Below are positions 51,659 to 59,815 of a stretch of DNA of 64,000 bases, one piece after another. The notes under the pieces are model-generated. The model searched no databases. It was not told the DNA's origin and was given only the letters and a program-made list of their open reading frames with translations. A program made the translations under genes and the position numbers. The DNA comes from DAIODI01 sp046349255 (GTDB taxonomy: Bacteria > Pseudomonadota > Alphaproteobacteria > Rhizobiales > Aestuariivirgaceae), in assembly GCA_046349255.1 (NCBI GenBank), contig JAXMCR010000003.1:124001-188000 (forward strand), read 5' to 3'. Within the stretch, counting starts at the first letter, position 1. Each line of letters starts with the position of its first letter.

Positions 51659-52561
51659 GTGCGGATTGTCGTACTAGGGTCGGCCGCGGGCGGCGGATTT
51701 CCCCAGTGGAACTGCCGGTGTGCGGTCTGCGACCTTTTCTGGTCTGGCGACCCGCGGGTGCGCCGGCGGACGCAGTCCAGTCTCGCCGTCACGGGTGACG
51801 GCCGCGACTGGGTGCTTCTCAACGCTTCGCCCGACATTCGCGAACAGATCGGCGCCACGCCGGCGCTCAGGCCGCGCTCGTTGCGGGATAGTCCTATGCG
51901 CTCGGTCGTCGTGTCGAACGGCGACGTCGACCACATCGGCGGCCTGATCTCCCTGCGCGAAAGCGCTCCGTTCACCGTGCATGCGACGCCCGAGATCCAC
52001 GCCATCCTGAAGGCGAACAGCGTGTTCGACGTCTTGAACAGCGAGAGCGTGCAGCGGTCCCCGATTTCGCTCGACATGCCATTCGACGCGGGCTGCGGCC
52101 TCACCGTCACCGCGTTCTCCGTGCCCGGCAAGGTGCCGCTGTTCCTCGAGCAGGGCGCTGCGCTCAAGACAGACGAGCGCTCCGGCAACACCATCGGCCT
52201 CGAGATCAGGGACGCCGGCGGCAAGTGCTGCTTCTACGTCCCCGGCTGCGCCGACATCGACGCTGAACTCTCCCGCCGGATCAAGGATGCTCCGCTCGTG
52301 TTCTTCGACGGCACCGTGTGGACCGACACGGAGATGGCCGACCGCGGCGTCGGCACCAAGACGGGCCGACGGATGGGGCACTTGCCGGTCTCCGGACCGG
52401 ACGGATCGCTCGCCCGCCTGAAGGCGCTGGGCGTGAAAAAGGTCGTGTACGTGCACATCAACAACACCAACCCGATGCTGGTCGAAGGCTCGCCCGAGGC
52501 GGCGGCGGTCGCGTCGGCGGGTTTCGCCGTGGGCTTCGATGGAATGAAGATTTCGCCATGA
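51659..52561 (+). CDS. pqqB: PQQ biosynthesis protein PqqB
   Basis: Metallo-beta-lactamase-fold protein of 300 residues, considered an iron-dependent hydroxylase acting on the processed Glu-Tyr intermediate. Characteristic stretches are MRIVVLGSAAGGGFPQWNCRCAVC, NASPDIREQI, VVSNGDVDHIGGLISLRE and GHLPVSGPDGSLARL. The start is a GTG with GGGACGGGAG before it. It overlaps pqqC by ATGA. Confidence 0.97.
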   Translation: MRIVVLGSAAGGGFPQWNCRCAVCDLFWSGDPRVRRRTQSSLAVTGDGRDWVLLNASPDIREQIGATPALRPRSLRDSPMRSVVVSNGDVDHIGGLISLRESAPFTVHATPEIHAILKANSVFDVLNSESVQRSPISLDMPFDAGCGLTVTAFSVPGKVPLFLEQGAALKTDERSGNTIGLEIRDAGGKCCFYVPGCADIDAELSRRIKDAPLVFFDGTVWTDTEMADRGVGTKTGRRMGHLPVSGPDGSLARLKALGVKKVVYVHINNTNPMLVEGSPEAAAVASAGFAVGFDGMKISP

Positions 52562-53295
52562 CCGAATTGCTCTCTCCCCAGCAGCTCGCCGAGCGGTTGC
52601 GTGGCATCGGCGCGGAGCGCTACCACAACAAGCATCCGTTCCACGAGTTGATGAACGCGGGGAAGCTCACCAAGGACCAGCTCCGGGCCTGGGCGCTTAA
52701 CCGGTACTACTACCAGGCGATGATCCCGGTGAAGGATGCGGTGGTGCTGTCGCGCATGACCGATCCGGCGATGCGTCGCGAATGGCGCCAGCGCATCATC
52801 GACCACGACGGCGACAACGACCAGGAGGGCGGCATCGCCCGCTGGTTCGCGCTCACCGAAGGCCTGGGTCTCGACCGCACCTACGTCTCCTCGCTGCAGG
52901 GCATTCTGCCGGCGACGCGGTTCGCGGTGGAAGCCTACGTGAACTTCGTGCGCGAGAAGACGCTGCTCGAGGCGGTCGCGTCCTCGCTCACCGAGATGTT
53001 CTCGCCCTCGACGATCTCGGTGCGCGTCTCCGGGATGCTGCGGAACTACGACTTCATCACGCCGGAAATCCTCGCCTACTTCGACAAGCGCCTGACGCAG
53101 GCGCCGCGCGATGCCGACTTCGCGCTCGACTACGTGTGCCGCGAGGCGCGCACGCCCGAGCAGCAGCAGCTTGCGCTGAAGGCGCTCACCTTCAAGTGCG
53201 ACATGCTGTGGGCGATGCTGGATGCGCTCTACTTCGCCTACGTCACCCCCGGCTGGCCGCCGCCGGGCGCGTTCAAGCCCGAAGGAAAGCCGTGA
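52558..53295 (+). CDS. pqqC: pyrroloquinoline-quinone synthase PqqC
   Basis: Cofactor-free oxidase of 245 residues that performs the final ring closure and eight-electron oxidation to PQQ. RYHNKHPFHELMNAGKLTKDQLRAWALNRYYYQAMIPVKDA is the family hallmark, and DHDGDNDQEGGIARWF follows. The all-helical TenA/PqqC fold is predicted. It begins in the stop of pqqB and overlaps pqqD by GTGA. Confidence 0.98.
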   Translation: MTELLSPQQLAERLRGIGAERYHNKHPFHELMNAGKLTKDQLRAWALNRYYYQAMIPVKDAVVLSRMTDPAMRREWRQRIIDHDGDNDQEGGIARWFALTEGLGLDRTYVSSLQGILPATRFAVEAYVNFVREKTLLEAVASSLTEMFSPSTISVRVSGMLRNYDFITPEILAYFDKRLTQAPRDADFALDYVCREARTPEQQQLALKALTFKCDMLWAMLDALYFAYVTPGWPPPGAFKPEGKP

Positions 53296-53588
53296 CCGGC
53301 GTTGCCGACCCATCATCGCTCGCCGATGCGGCTGTGCCAAAGCTGCCGCGCGGCGTGCGCCTGTCCTACGACGAGGCGCGAAGCCGCTGGTTGCTGCTTG
53401 CGCCGGAGCGGTTCTTCGAGCTGAACGACATCGCGCTGGCGATCCTGCGCGAGGTCGACGGGCAGCGCTCGCTCGCCGAGATCGCGGCGCATCTCGCCCA
53501 GACCTACAACGCGGATGCCGCGATCATCCTTGGCGACGTGAAGGAGCTGATCGGCGGCCTCGTCGAGAAGAGGCTCCTCGAGGCATGA
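53292..53588 (+). CDS. pqqD: PqqA peptide chaperone PqqD
   Basis: A 98-residue RiPP recognition element that binds PqqA and presents it to PqqE. The sequence PKLPRGVRLSYDEARSRWLLLAPERFFELNDIALAILREVDGQRSL is diagnostic of PqqD; the helical C-terminal half (DVKELIGGLVEKRLLEA) completes the winged-helix-like domain. Translation starts at a GTG in the pqqC stop and ends in ATGA overlap with pqqE, so D and E are tightly coupled, in line with their physical partnership. Confidence 0.96.
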   Translation: MTGVADPSSLADAAVPKLPRGVRLSYDEARSRWLLLAPERFFELNDIALAILREVDGQRSLAEIAAHLAQTYNADAAIILGDVKELIGGLVEKRLLEA

Positions 53589-54679
53589 ACCAGATGCTGC
53601 GCCCCACCGGCATGCTGGCGGAGCTCACGCACCGTTGCCCGCTGCAGTGCCCGTACTGCTCGAACCCGGTGGAGCTGGAGCGCAAGTCCGGCGAACTCGA
53701 CACCGAAACCTGGAAGCGCGTGTTTTCGGAAGCCGCGAAGCTTGGCGTGCTGCAGGTGCATCTCTCGGGCGGCGAGCCGACGGCGCGCAGGGACCTGCCG
53801 GAGATCGTGGCCCACTGCCGCGCCGTCAATCTGTACACGAACCTCATCACGTCCGGCGTGCTGCTCGACGACGCCTCGCTCAAGGTGCTCTACGATGCGG
53901 GCCTCGACCACGTGCAACTGTCGATCCAGGACGTCGACGTCGAGAACGCCGACCGCATCGGCGGCTACAGGGGCGGGCACGAAAAGAAGCTGGCGCTGGC
54001 AAAACTCGTCGTCGGCATGGGCCTGCCGCTCACCGTGAACTGGGTGGTGCACCGACAGAACATCCACAACCTCGCCCGCATGCTCGACCTTGCCGTGGCG
54101 ATGGGGGCGAAGCGCGTGGAGATCGCGCACACGCAGTACTACGGCTGGGCGTTCCAGAACCGCAAGGCGCTGATGCCGACCTACGCGCAGACGATCGAGG
54201 CCATCCGGTTCGTCGAGGAAGCGCGACAGCGCCTTGCCGGCACGATCGTCATCGACAGCGTGGTGCCCGACTACTACGCGAAATTCCCGAAGGCGTGCGT
54301 GGGCGGCTGGGGCCGGCGCGCGATCAACGTGACGCCGCACGGCAAGGTGCTGCCCTGCCACGCGGCCGAGACGATCCCCGGCATGGTCTTCGAGAACGTG
54401 AAGGACAAGCCGCTCGCCGACATCTGGTTCGACTCGGAGGCGTTTAACCGCTTCCGCGGCACCGACTGGATGCCGGAGCCCTGCCGCTCCTGCGATCGCA
54501 AGGAAATCGACTGGGGCGGCTGCCGCTGCCAGGCGCTGGCGATCGCCGGCGACGCCGGCGCGGTCGACCCCGCCTGCTCGAAGTCGCCGCTCAACGCCAG
54601 CTTGCGCGCCATGGCCGAAGCCGACAGCGCCGCCGACGTCGAAGCCTTCCGCTACCGCCGCTTCGAGACGGCGGGGTAG
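53585..54679 (+). CDS. pqqE: PqqA peptide cyclase PqqE (radical SAM)
   Basis: Radical SAM enzyme of 364 residues that makes the carbon-carbon bond between Glu16 and Tyr20 of PqqA. The cluster-binding cysteines are Cys18, Cys22 and Cys25 (HRCPLQCPYC); SGGEP follows. The C-terminal SPASM region has CVGGWGRRAINVTPHGKVLPCHAAE and CRSCDRKEIDWGGCRCQA for the auxiliary iron-sulfur clusters. No separate pqqF or pqqG protease is in the window, so PqqA is trimmed by a protease encoded elsewhere. Confidence 0.97.
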   Translation: MNQMLRPTGMLAELTHRCPLQCPYCSNPVELERKSGELDTETWKRVFSEAAKLGVLQVHLSGGEPTARRDLPEIVAHCRAVNLYTNLITSGVLLDDASLKVLYDAGLDHVQLSIQDVDVENADRIGGYRGGHEKKLALAKLVVGMGLPLTVNWVVHRQNIHNLARMLDLAVAMGAKRVEIAHTQYYGWAFQNRKALMPTYAQTIEAIRFVEEARQRLAGTIVIDSVVPDYYAKFPKACVGGWGRRAINVTPHGKVLPCHAAETIPGMVFENVKDKPLADIWFDSEAFNRFRGTDWMPEPCRSCDRKEIDWGGCRCQALAIAGDAGAVDPACSKSPLNASLRAMAEADSAADVEAFRYRRFETAG

Positions 54680-54698
54680 GGGCGCCCGACAGACCCCT

Positions 54699-54726
54699 TT
54701 GACGGGGCGCTCCCAGCGGCTACTCT
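54699..54726 (+). promoter_or_regulatory. possible promoter of the amidinotransferase-family gene
   Basis: TTGACG (54699-54704) and TACTCT (54721-54726) are 16 bases apart in the 77-base gap after pqqE. The -35 is nearly perfect; the -10 is poor. Confidence 0.35.
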
Positions 54727-54756
54727 CCGGCCCCTGAAGATCACGGGAGACGTTTC

Positions 54757-55692
54757 ATGACGCAGGCGCAGGCGCCGCTTCGGGCGCGGGTGGAGGGGGG
54801 CGGCACGCCGGAGATGTCCGGCCGCTGGTACATCAAGTCGGAGACCGGGCCGCTCAAGGACGTGCTGCTAGGGCCCGCCGAAAGCTTCCGCTGGCTCGGC
54901 CTCGAGAACGCCGCGTGGTCCTCGCTGGTGCGCGACACGCTGCGCAAGGGCTACCGCTTCGACAAGCAGCTCGCCATGCGCCAGCACCGCGAGATGGTCG
55001 ACGCCTACAATAGCGCCGGCGTCACCTGCCACTTCCTGCCCGTCTCCGAGGACGTGCCCTACCAGATCTACGCGCGCGATTCCTCGTTCATGACGCCCTA
55101 CGGCGCGGTCGTGTGCCAGCTCGCCAATCCGCGCCGTCGCGGGGAGTATGCGCCGGTGTTGCGCTTCTACCTCGAGGCCGGCATCCCGATCTACGACATG
55201 ATCTCGGCCGGCAATTTCGAGGGCGGCGACTTCAACATCATCCGCCCCGGCGTGGCGCTCGTCGGGTACACGGACCATCGCACCGAGGAAGTGTCGGCCA
55301 AGCAGGTCGCGAACTGGTTCCTGAAAGAGGGTTGGGAGATCAAGTTTGCGCCGATCGACCAGTTCTACGTCCACATCGACCTGATGGTCTGCATGCTGAA
55401 CGAGCACTGCGCGGCCGTCTGCCTCGACACCACCGAGGACGACATCGTCGACTGGCTGAAGTCGAAGAAGATTGAGATCATCCCGGCGACCTTCAAGGAA
55501 ACGATGGCGTTGGGCTGCAACGTGGTGGCGCTCGGCAACGACAAGGTGCTCTCGACGCTCGGCGCCAAGGACCTCAACAAGAAGCTCCGCGCGGCAGGTT
55601 TCGAGGTCTACGATCCCGACATGACGATGTACACGTGGGCCGGCGGCGGCGTGCACTGCATGTGCCAGCCGCTGCGCCGTGAGGCCGCCTGA
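54757..55692 (+). CDS. amidinotransferase/arginine-deiminase-family hydrolase
   Basis: A 311-residue member of the guanidine-modifying superfamily (arginine deiminase, dimethylargininase, amidinotransferase). Visible elements are YARDSSFM, the FEGGDF loop with Glu155 and Asp158, His206 in YVHIDLMVCML, and the C-terminal GGGVHCMCQPLRR with Cys301 as likely nucleophile. These would form the Glu/Asp-His-Cys triad that attacks a guanidino carbon. The substrate is not determined; arginine or a methylated arginine are the best guesses by family. The ATG follows GGGAG. Its stop overlaps a CTG start of the next gene. A polyamine-type importer lies next to it. Confidence 0.8.
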   Translation: MTQAQAPLRARVEGGGTPEMSGRWYIKSETGPLKDVLLGPAESFRWLGLENAAWSSLVRDTLRKGYRFDKQLAMRQHREMVDAYNSAGVTCHFLPVSEDVPYQIYARDSSFMTPYGAVVCQLANPRRRGEYAPVLRFYLEAGIPIYDMISAGNFEGGDFNIIRPGVALVGYTDHRTEEVSAKQVANWFLKEGWEIKFAPIDQFYVHIDLMVCMLNEHCAAVCLDTTEDDIVDWLKSKKIEIIPATFKETMALGCNVVALGNDKVLSTLGAKDLNKKLRAAGFEVYDPDMTMYTWAGGGVHCMCQPLRREAA

Positions 55693-56891
55693 GGGCGCTG
55701 AAGGCCGTCGTCGTCGGCGCGGGTCCCGCGGGGCTGAAGGCCGCCGAAGAGCTGAGCCTTGCCGGACTGGGCGTGACGGTGTTCGACAGGATGCCGTCGC
55801 CCGGGCGCAAGTTCCTGATGGCGGGGCGCGGCGGCCTCAACCTCACGCACAGCGAGCCGCTGGAGCGCTTCATCGCCCGTTATGGCGCGGCGGCGGCGCA
55901 GATGCGCCCGTTCGTCGAGGCGTATCCGCCCGCTGCGCTCATCGCCTGGTGCGAAGAGCTCGGGCAGCCGACGTTCGTCGGCTCGAGCAGGCGCGTGTTC
56001 CCGAAGACGATGAAGGCCTCACCGCTGCTGCGCGCGTGGCTGAGGCGGCTGGCGGAGCAGGACGTCGCGATCCGTACACGGATGGCCTGGACCGGGTGGG
56101 ACGTGACGGCGCTCACATTTTCACATGAGGATGGCCGCACGGAGAGGGTGGAGGCGGACGTTGCCGTACTGGCGCTCGGCGGCGCGAGCTGGCCGCGGCT
56201 CGGCTCGACCGGCGCATGGGTCGGGCTCCTGCAACAGAAGGGCATCGCGGTGACGCCGCTCGAACCGGCCAACGCCGGCGTCACGGTGGCGTGGAGCGAG
56301 CACGCGCGGCGGCTTGCCGGCAGCCCCCTGAAGCGCATTGCCGTATCGGTGGGCGGCCGCATCGCGAAGGGGGAGGCCGTCATTACGCGCGCCGGCCTCG
56401 AGGGCGGCGCGATCTACGCTCTGAGCGAAGGCGTGCGCACGGCGCTCTCGGCCGGCTACGCCGCTCTGACGATCGACCTCCGGCCGGATCTGACCGTCGA
56501 GGCGCTGGCCGCGCGACTGGCCTCGGCGAAGGCCGGGCAGTCCACGGCGAACCGGCTGCGGCGCGCGGGGCTCGATCCGGCGCACGTCGCGGTCCTGCGC
56601 GATGCCGGAGCGCTCCCGGCCGACGTGACCGCGCTCGCAGCGCGCATCAAGGCGTGTCCGCTCGCGGTAACGGGCCTTGCGGGCCTCGACCGCGCCATCT
56701 CGACCGCGGGCGGCGTCGCCTGGGACGCCGTCGACGATGGGCTGATGCTGCGCGCGATCCCCGGAACGTTCGTATGCGGAGAGATGCTCGACTGGGAAGC
56801 GCCGACCGGAGGATACCTGCTGCAGGGCTGCTTCTCGACCGCGGTCGTCGCCGCCCGTGCGGCGGCAGCGTGGGCTACTACTCCGCGATGA
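55689..56891 (+). CDS. NAD(P)/FAD-dependent oxidoreductase (HI0933/BaiN-like), apparent CTG start
   Basis: A flavoprotein of about 400 residues of the HI0933/BaiN-like group. The FAD-binding Rossmann motif is VVVGAGPAGLKAAEELSLAGLGVTVFD, then GRKFLMAGRGGLNLTHSE and near the end GTFVCGEMLDWEAPTGGYLLQGCFSTAVVAA. Oddly, the motif lies upstream of the first in-frame ATG or GTG (55773), and a stop codon at 55680-55682 leaves only CTG codons at 55689 or 55698 as starts. CTG at 55689 overlaps the previous stop in the same four-base way (CTGA) as other coupled pairs here. The 3' end overlaps the permease gene on the other strand by 14 bases. Confidence 0.82.
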   Translation: MRALKAVVVGAGPAGLKAAEELSLAGLGVTVFDRMPSPGRKFLMAGRGGLNLTHSEPLERFIARYGAAAAQMRPFVEAYPPAALIAWCEELGQPTFVGSSRRVFPKTMKASPLLRAWLRRLAEQDVAIRTRMAWTGWDVTALTFSHEDGRTERVEADVAVLALGGASWPRLGSTGAWVGLLQQKGIAVTPLEPANAGVTVAWSEHARRLAGSPLKRIAVSVGGRIAKGEAVITRAGLEGGAIYALSEGVRTALSAGYAALTIDLRPDLTVEALAARLASAKAGQSTANRLRRAGLDPAHVAVLRDAGALPADVTALAARIKACPLAVTGLAGLDRAISTAGGVAWDAVDDGLMLRAIPGTFVCGEMLDWEAPTGGYLLQGCFSTAVVAARAAAAWATTPR

Positions 56892-57696
56892 CGGGGCGCG
56901 ACCGCTCGCGCAGCAGGAACTGCGCGATGACGAGCAGCGTGAACGAGGTGAAGAGCACGATCGCGCCGATCGCGTTGATCTCCGGGGTCACGCCGCGTCG
57001 GATCGAGGAGAACACGTAGATCGGCAGCGTCGTGTCGGCGCCCGCGACGAAAAAGGCGATGATGAAGTCCTCGAACGAAAACGTGAAGGCAAGCAGCGCG
57101 CCCGCGACGATCCCCGGCAGGAGGATCGGCAGCACCACCTGCCGGAAGGTGCCGAACGGCGTGGCATAAAGATCCTCCGCAGCATCGATCAGGCTGCGGT
57201 CCATGCCGGCGAGCCGCGCCCGCACGATCAGGCACACGACCGCGATGTTGAACAGCACGTGCGAGGCGATCACCGTCCACACGCCCATCTGCAGCTTGAT
57301 GCCGAATGCCTGCTGAAGCGACGGGTTCACGGCATCGAAGAACGTCACGAACGCGATGAGCGTCGCGATGCCGATCACCACCGAGGGCACCATGATCGCG
57401 ATATAGAGCAGTCCGTCGAACAGTTGCCGCGTCAGCCCCGAGACGCGCTGCAGGCCGAGTGCCGCGAGCGTGCCGAACAGCGCCGAGAGCAACGACGTCA
57501 TGCCGGCGATGAACAGGCTCGTCAGCAGCGCGCGCATGATCAGCGGATTGTTGAGCGCGCGCCCGTACCACTCGACGCTGAACCCCTGCCAGTCCATCGC
57601 ATAGCGTCCCGAGTTGAACGAGAAGAACACGATGAGCGCGATCGGGAAGTAGAGGAACACGTAGATGAGGAACGCGTAGATGCGGAAGGCCGTCAT
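56878..57696 (-). CDS. potC: polyamine-type ABC transporter permease (PotC-like)
   Basis: A 272-residue inner-membrane permease with six helices. The cytoplasmic coupling motif is EDLYATPFGTFRQVVLPILLPGIVAGALLAFTFSFEDFIIAFF, the EAA loop of PotC-type proteins. It pairs with the PotB-like protein whose stop overlaps its start (ATGA). Together with the ATPase and binding protein upstream it forms a complete spermidine/putrescine-type importer. The last 14 bases overlap the flavoprotein gene, which runs the other way. Confidence 0.92.
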   Translation of the reverse strand: MTAFRIYAFLIYVFLYFPIALIVFFSFNSGRYAMDWQGFSVEWYGRALNNPLIMRALLTSLFIAGMTSLLSALFGTLAALGLQRVSGLTRQLFDGLLYIAIMVPSVVIGIATLIAFVTFFDAVNPSLQQAFGIKLQMGVWTVIASHVLFNIAVVCLIVRARLAGMDRSLIDAAEDLYATPFGTFRQVVLPILLPGIVAGALLAFTFSFEDFIIAFFVAGADTTLPIYVFSSIRRGVTPEINAIGAIVLFTSFTLLVIAQFLLRERSRPVIAE

Positions 57697-58598
57697 ATCA
57701 CCACGTCCTGCCTGAGGCCCGAGCGGCGCAGGATGAAGCGCATGTAGAGGTAGATCGTCACGAACATGATGGCGACGAGGGTGAGCGACAGCGCCGCGCC
57801 GAACGGCCAGTTGCGCGACTGGAGGAACAGGTCGACGAGTGCGTTGCCGATGAAGAAGACCTTGCCGCCGCCGAGGAACTGCGGAAGGATATAGTCGCCC
57901 ATCAAGAGGATGAAGACGAGCATCGATCCCGTGGCGATGCCGGGGAGCGCCAGCGGCAGCGTCACCTGGCGGAAGGCGCCCCACGGCGTCGCGCCGAGGT
58001 CGGCAGCCGCATCGAGCAGGCGCTTGTCGAGCTTTTCGAGCGACACGTAGATCGGCGGCACCATCAGCGGCAGAAATCCGTATACGGCGCCGATCAGCAC
58101 GGCGAGCGGCGTGTTGATGATGCGCACGTCGTCGAAGCCGATCATCGCGAGCCACGAGGGGATGCCCTTCGAGCCGAGGATCATCATCCACGCGTAGTAG
58201 CGCAGCAGCTGGCTCGTCCAGAACGGCGCCATCACCAGCACGAGCAGCGTGAGCCGCCAGCGCGGGCTCGTCTTCACCGCAAGGAAGTATGCCATCGGGA
58301 AGGCGAACAGCGCGGTGAGCAGCGTGGCGAGCGGGGCAAGCGTCAGCGTGTTGAAGATCGCTTTCCCGCGCGCCGGCAGGTTCAGGTAGTTGTCGAACGT
58401 GAAGGCCGGCGCGTAGCCGCCGGCCGGCGCCCGCTCGCCGAACGAGAAGATCACCACGACGATGAGCGGGACGACGAGCAGGAAGAACAGGAACAGCGTC
58501 GCCGGCGCAAGCAGCGCGGCGGTGACGAGCGAGGATCGCCCGCCACTGCCGGTGCGTGTCACGGCGCCCGGAGGAGCCGCTGCGACGGCGACGCTCAT
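57693..58598 (-). CDS. potB: polyamine-type ABC transporter permease (PotB-like)
   Basis: A 301-residue permease with six membrane helices after a short cytosolic tail. The EAA loop is DAAADLGATPWGAFRQVTLPLALPGIATGSMLVFILLMGDYI, which is the PotB/PotH pattern. It is located 13 bases after the binding-protein gene and overlaps the second permease. The substrate group (spermidine, putrescine or related di- and polyamines) is inferred from family membership of all four subunits. Confidence 0.92.
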   Translation of the reverse strand: MSVAVAAAPPGAVTRTGSGGRSSLVTAALLAPATLFLFFLLVVPLIVVVIFSFGERAPAGGYAPAFTFDNYLNLPARGKAIFNTLTLAPLATLLTALFAFPMAYFLAVKTSPRWRLTLLVLVMAPFWTSQLLRYYAWMMILGSKGIPSWLAMIGFDDVRIINTPLAVLIGAVYGFLPLMVPPIYVSLEKLDKRLLDAAADLGATPWGAFRQVTLPLALPGIATGSMLVFILLMGDYILPQFLGGGKVFFIGNALVDLFLQSRNWPFGAALSLTLVAIMFVTIYLYMRFILRRSGLRQDVVI

Positions 58599-58611
58599 GC
58601 GTGCCAGTTCG

Positions 58612-59763
58612 TCAGGCCGCCTTGAAGCGCGCCATCAACTCGGCGCGCGCCGGGTTGGTGAGCGTCTCGGCCGCGCCAAACTCGAGGATCGAGAGCTGGT
58701 CGGCCGCCGGGTAGAGGATCGGGTTCTTCATGATCGACTCGGGCAGGAGCTTGATCACGCGCGAGTCGGTGGTCGGCGTACCGTGCGCCTCGATCTCCTT
58801 GGCGTTGATCTCCGGCGTCAGGATGTAGTCGAGGAAGGCGTAGGCCGCCTCGCGATTCGGCGCGCCCTTCACGACGGCGTAGTGGTCGACCCAGATCTCG
58901 CCGCCGTCCTTGCCGAGCACGTACTTCATCTCGGGCAGATCGCGGTTGAGCTGTGCCGCGTCGTTCGTCCAGCACATCGCCATTGAGGCGTCGCCGTTGC
59001 GCATCGCCGGCTGGTAGTCCGACGTGATGCCGAACAGGTGCGGCTTCGTCGCAATCAGCAGCTTCTCGACCTCGGCCAGTTCCTTCGGATCGATCGTGTT
59101 GAACGAGTAGCCGAGCGACTTCGCCGCGCTGCCGATGGTGGTGAGCTGGTAGTCGTGCACCGTCACCTTGCCGGAGAGCGGGCCCTGCGCCAGCGCGAAG
59201 AAGTCCTTCCAGCTCGTAGGCGTCTCGGTGGTCTTCTTCGTGTTGACGATGAAGCCCGTGGTGCCCCAGTCCTTCGGCACCGCGTAGACGACGCCGTCGA
59301 TCGTGCCCGGGCCGAGGAAGCGCGGATCCTGCGCGTTCGGGTCGTAGCTCGGGAAGAGCTTGAGGTCGAGCGGCTCGATCAGGTCAAGCTTCTTGTAGGT
59401 CGAGATCGTGTAGTTGGTCGGCACGAACACGTCCCAGCCGGTCGAGCCCGCCTGCAGCTTCGCCAGCATCTCCTCGTTCGAGCCGAAGACGTTGACGTTG
59501 ATCGGCACGCCCGTCTTCTTGGTGAAGTTGTCGTAGTTCTCCTGCGAGAAGTAGTTCGGCCAGGTGGTGACGTTGAGCGTGCCGGAGAGGCCGGCATACG
59601 CCTTGCGGGGCCGGAGGCCCGGCACGGCGCTGCTCAATACGGCCGTGGCAAGTCCAAGGCCCGTCACGCCAAGGAAATGGCGGCGGGTCACGGAGCCCTT
59701 CTGGTAGCGGCGCAGTTCCTCGAGGAACTTCTTCGCGCTGATCGATGACGGCACGTCCTTCAT
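58612..59763 (-). CDS. potD: polyamine-type ABC transporter substrate-binding protein (PotD/PotF-like)
   Basis: A 383-residue periplasmic binding protein. The N-terminus has a twin-arginine signal (SVTRRHFLGVTGLGLATAVLSSA), so it is exported folded by Tat. The mature start GTLNVTTWPNYFSQENYDNFTKKTGVPINVNVFGSNEEMLAKL is typical of the spermidine/putrescine-binding family; WDVFVPTNYT and GDASMAMCWTNDAAQ follow. GGGAGAA is the ribosome site. It lies between the ATPase and the two permeases in one minus-strand operon. Confidence 0.93.
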   Translation of the reverse strand: MKDVPSSISAKKFLEELRRYQKGSVTRRHFLGVTGLGLATAVLSSAVPGLRPRKAYAGLSGTLNVTTWPNYFSQENYDNFTKKTGVPINVNVFGSNEEMLAKLQAGSTGWDVFVPTNYTISTYKKLDLIEPLDLKLFPSYDPNAQDPRFLGPGTIDGVVYAVPKDWGTTGFIVNTKKTTETPTSWKDFFALAQGPLSGKVTVHDYQLTTIGSAAKSLGYSFNTIDPKELAEVEKLLIATKPHLFGITSDYQPAMRNGDASMAMCWTNDAAQLNRDLPEMKYVLGKDGGEIWVDHYAVVKGAPNREAAYAFLDYILTPEINAKEIEAHGTPTTDSRVIKLLPESIMKNPILYPAADQLSILEFGAAETLTNPARAELMARFKAA

Positions 59764-59815
59764 GGCAGTTCTCCCTAGTGTTCGCCGGTTCGACCGGCGT
59801 TCTTCGACAAACTCT

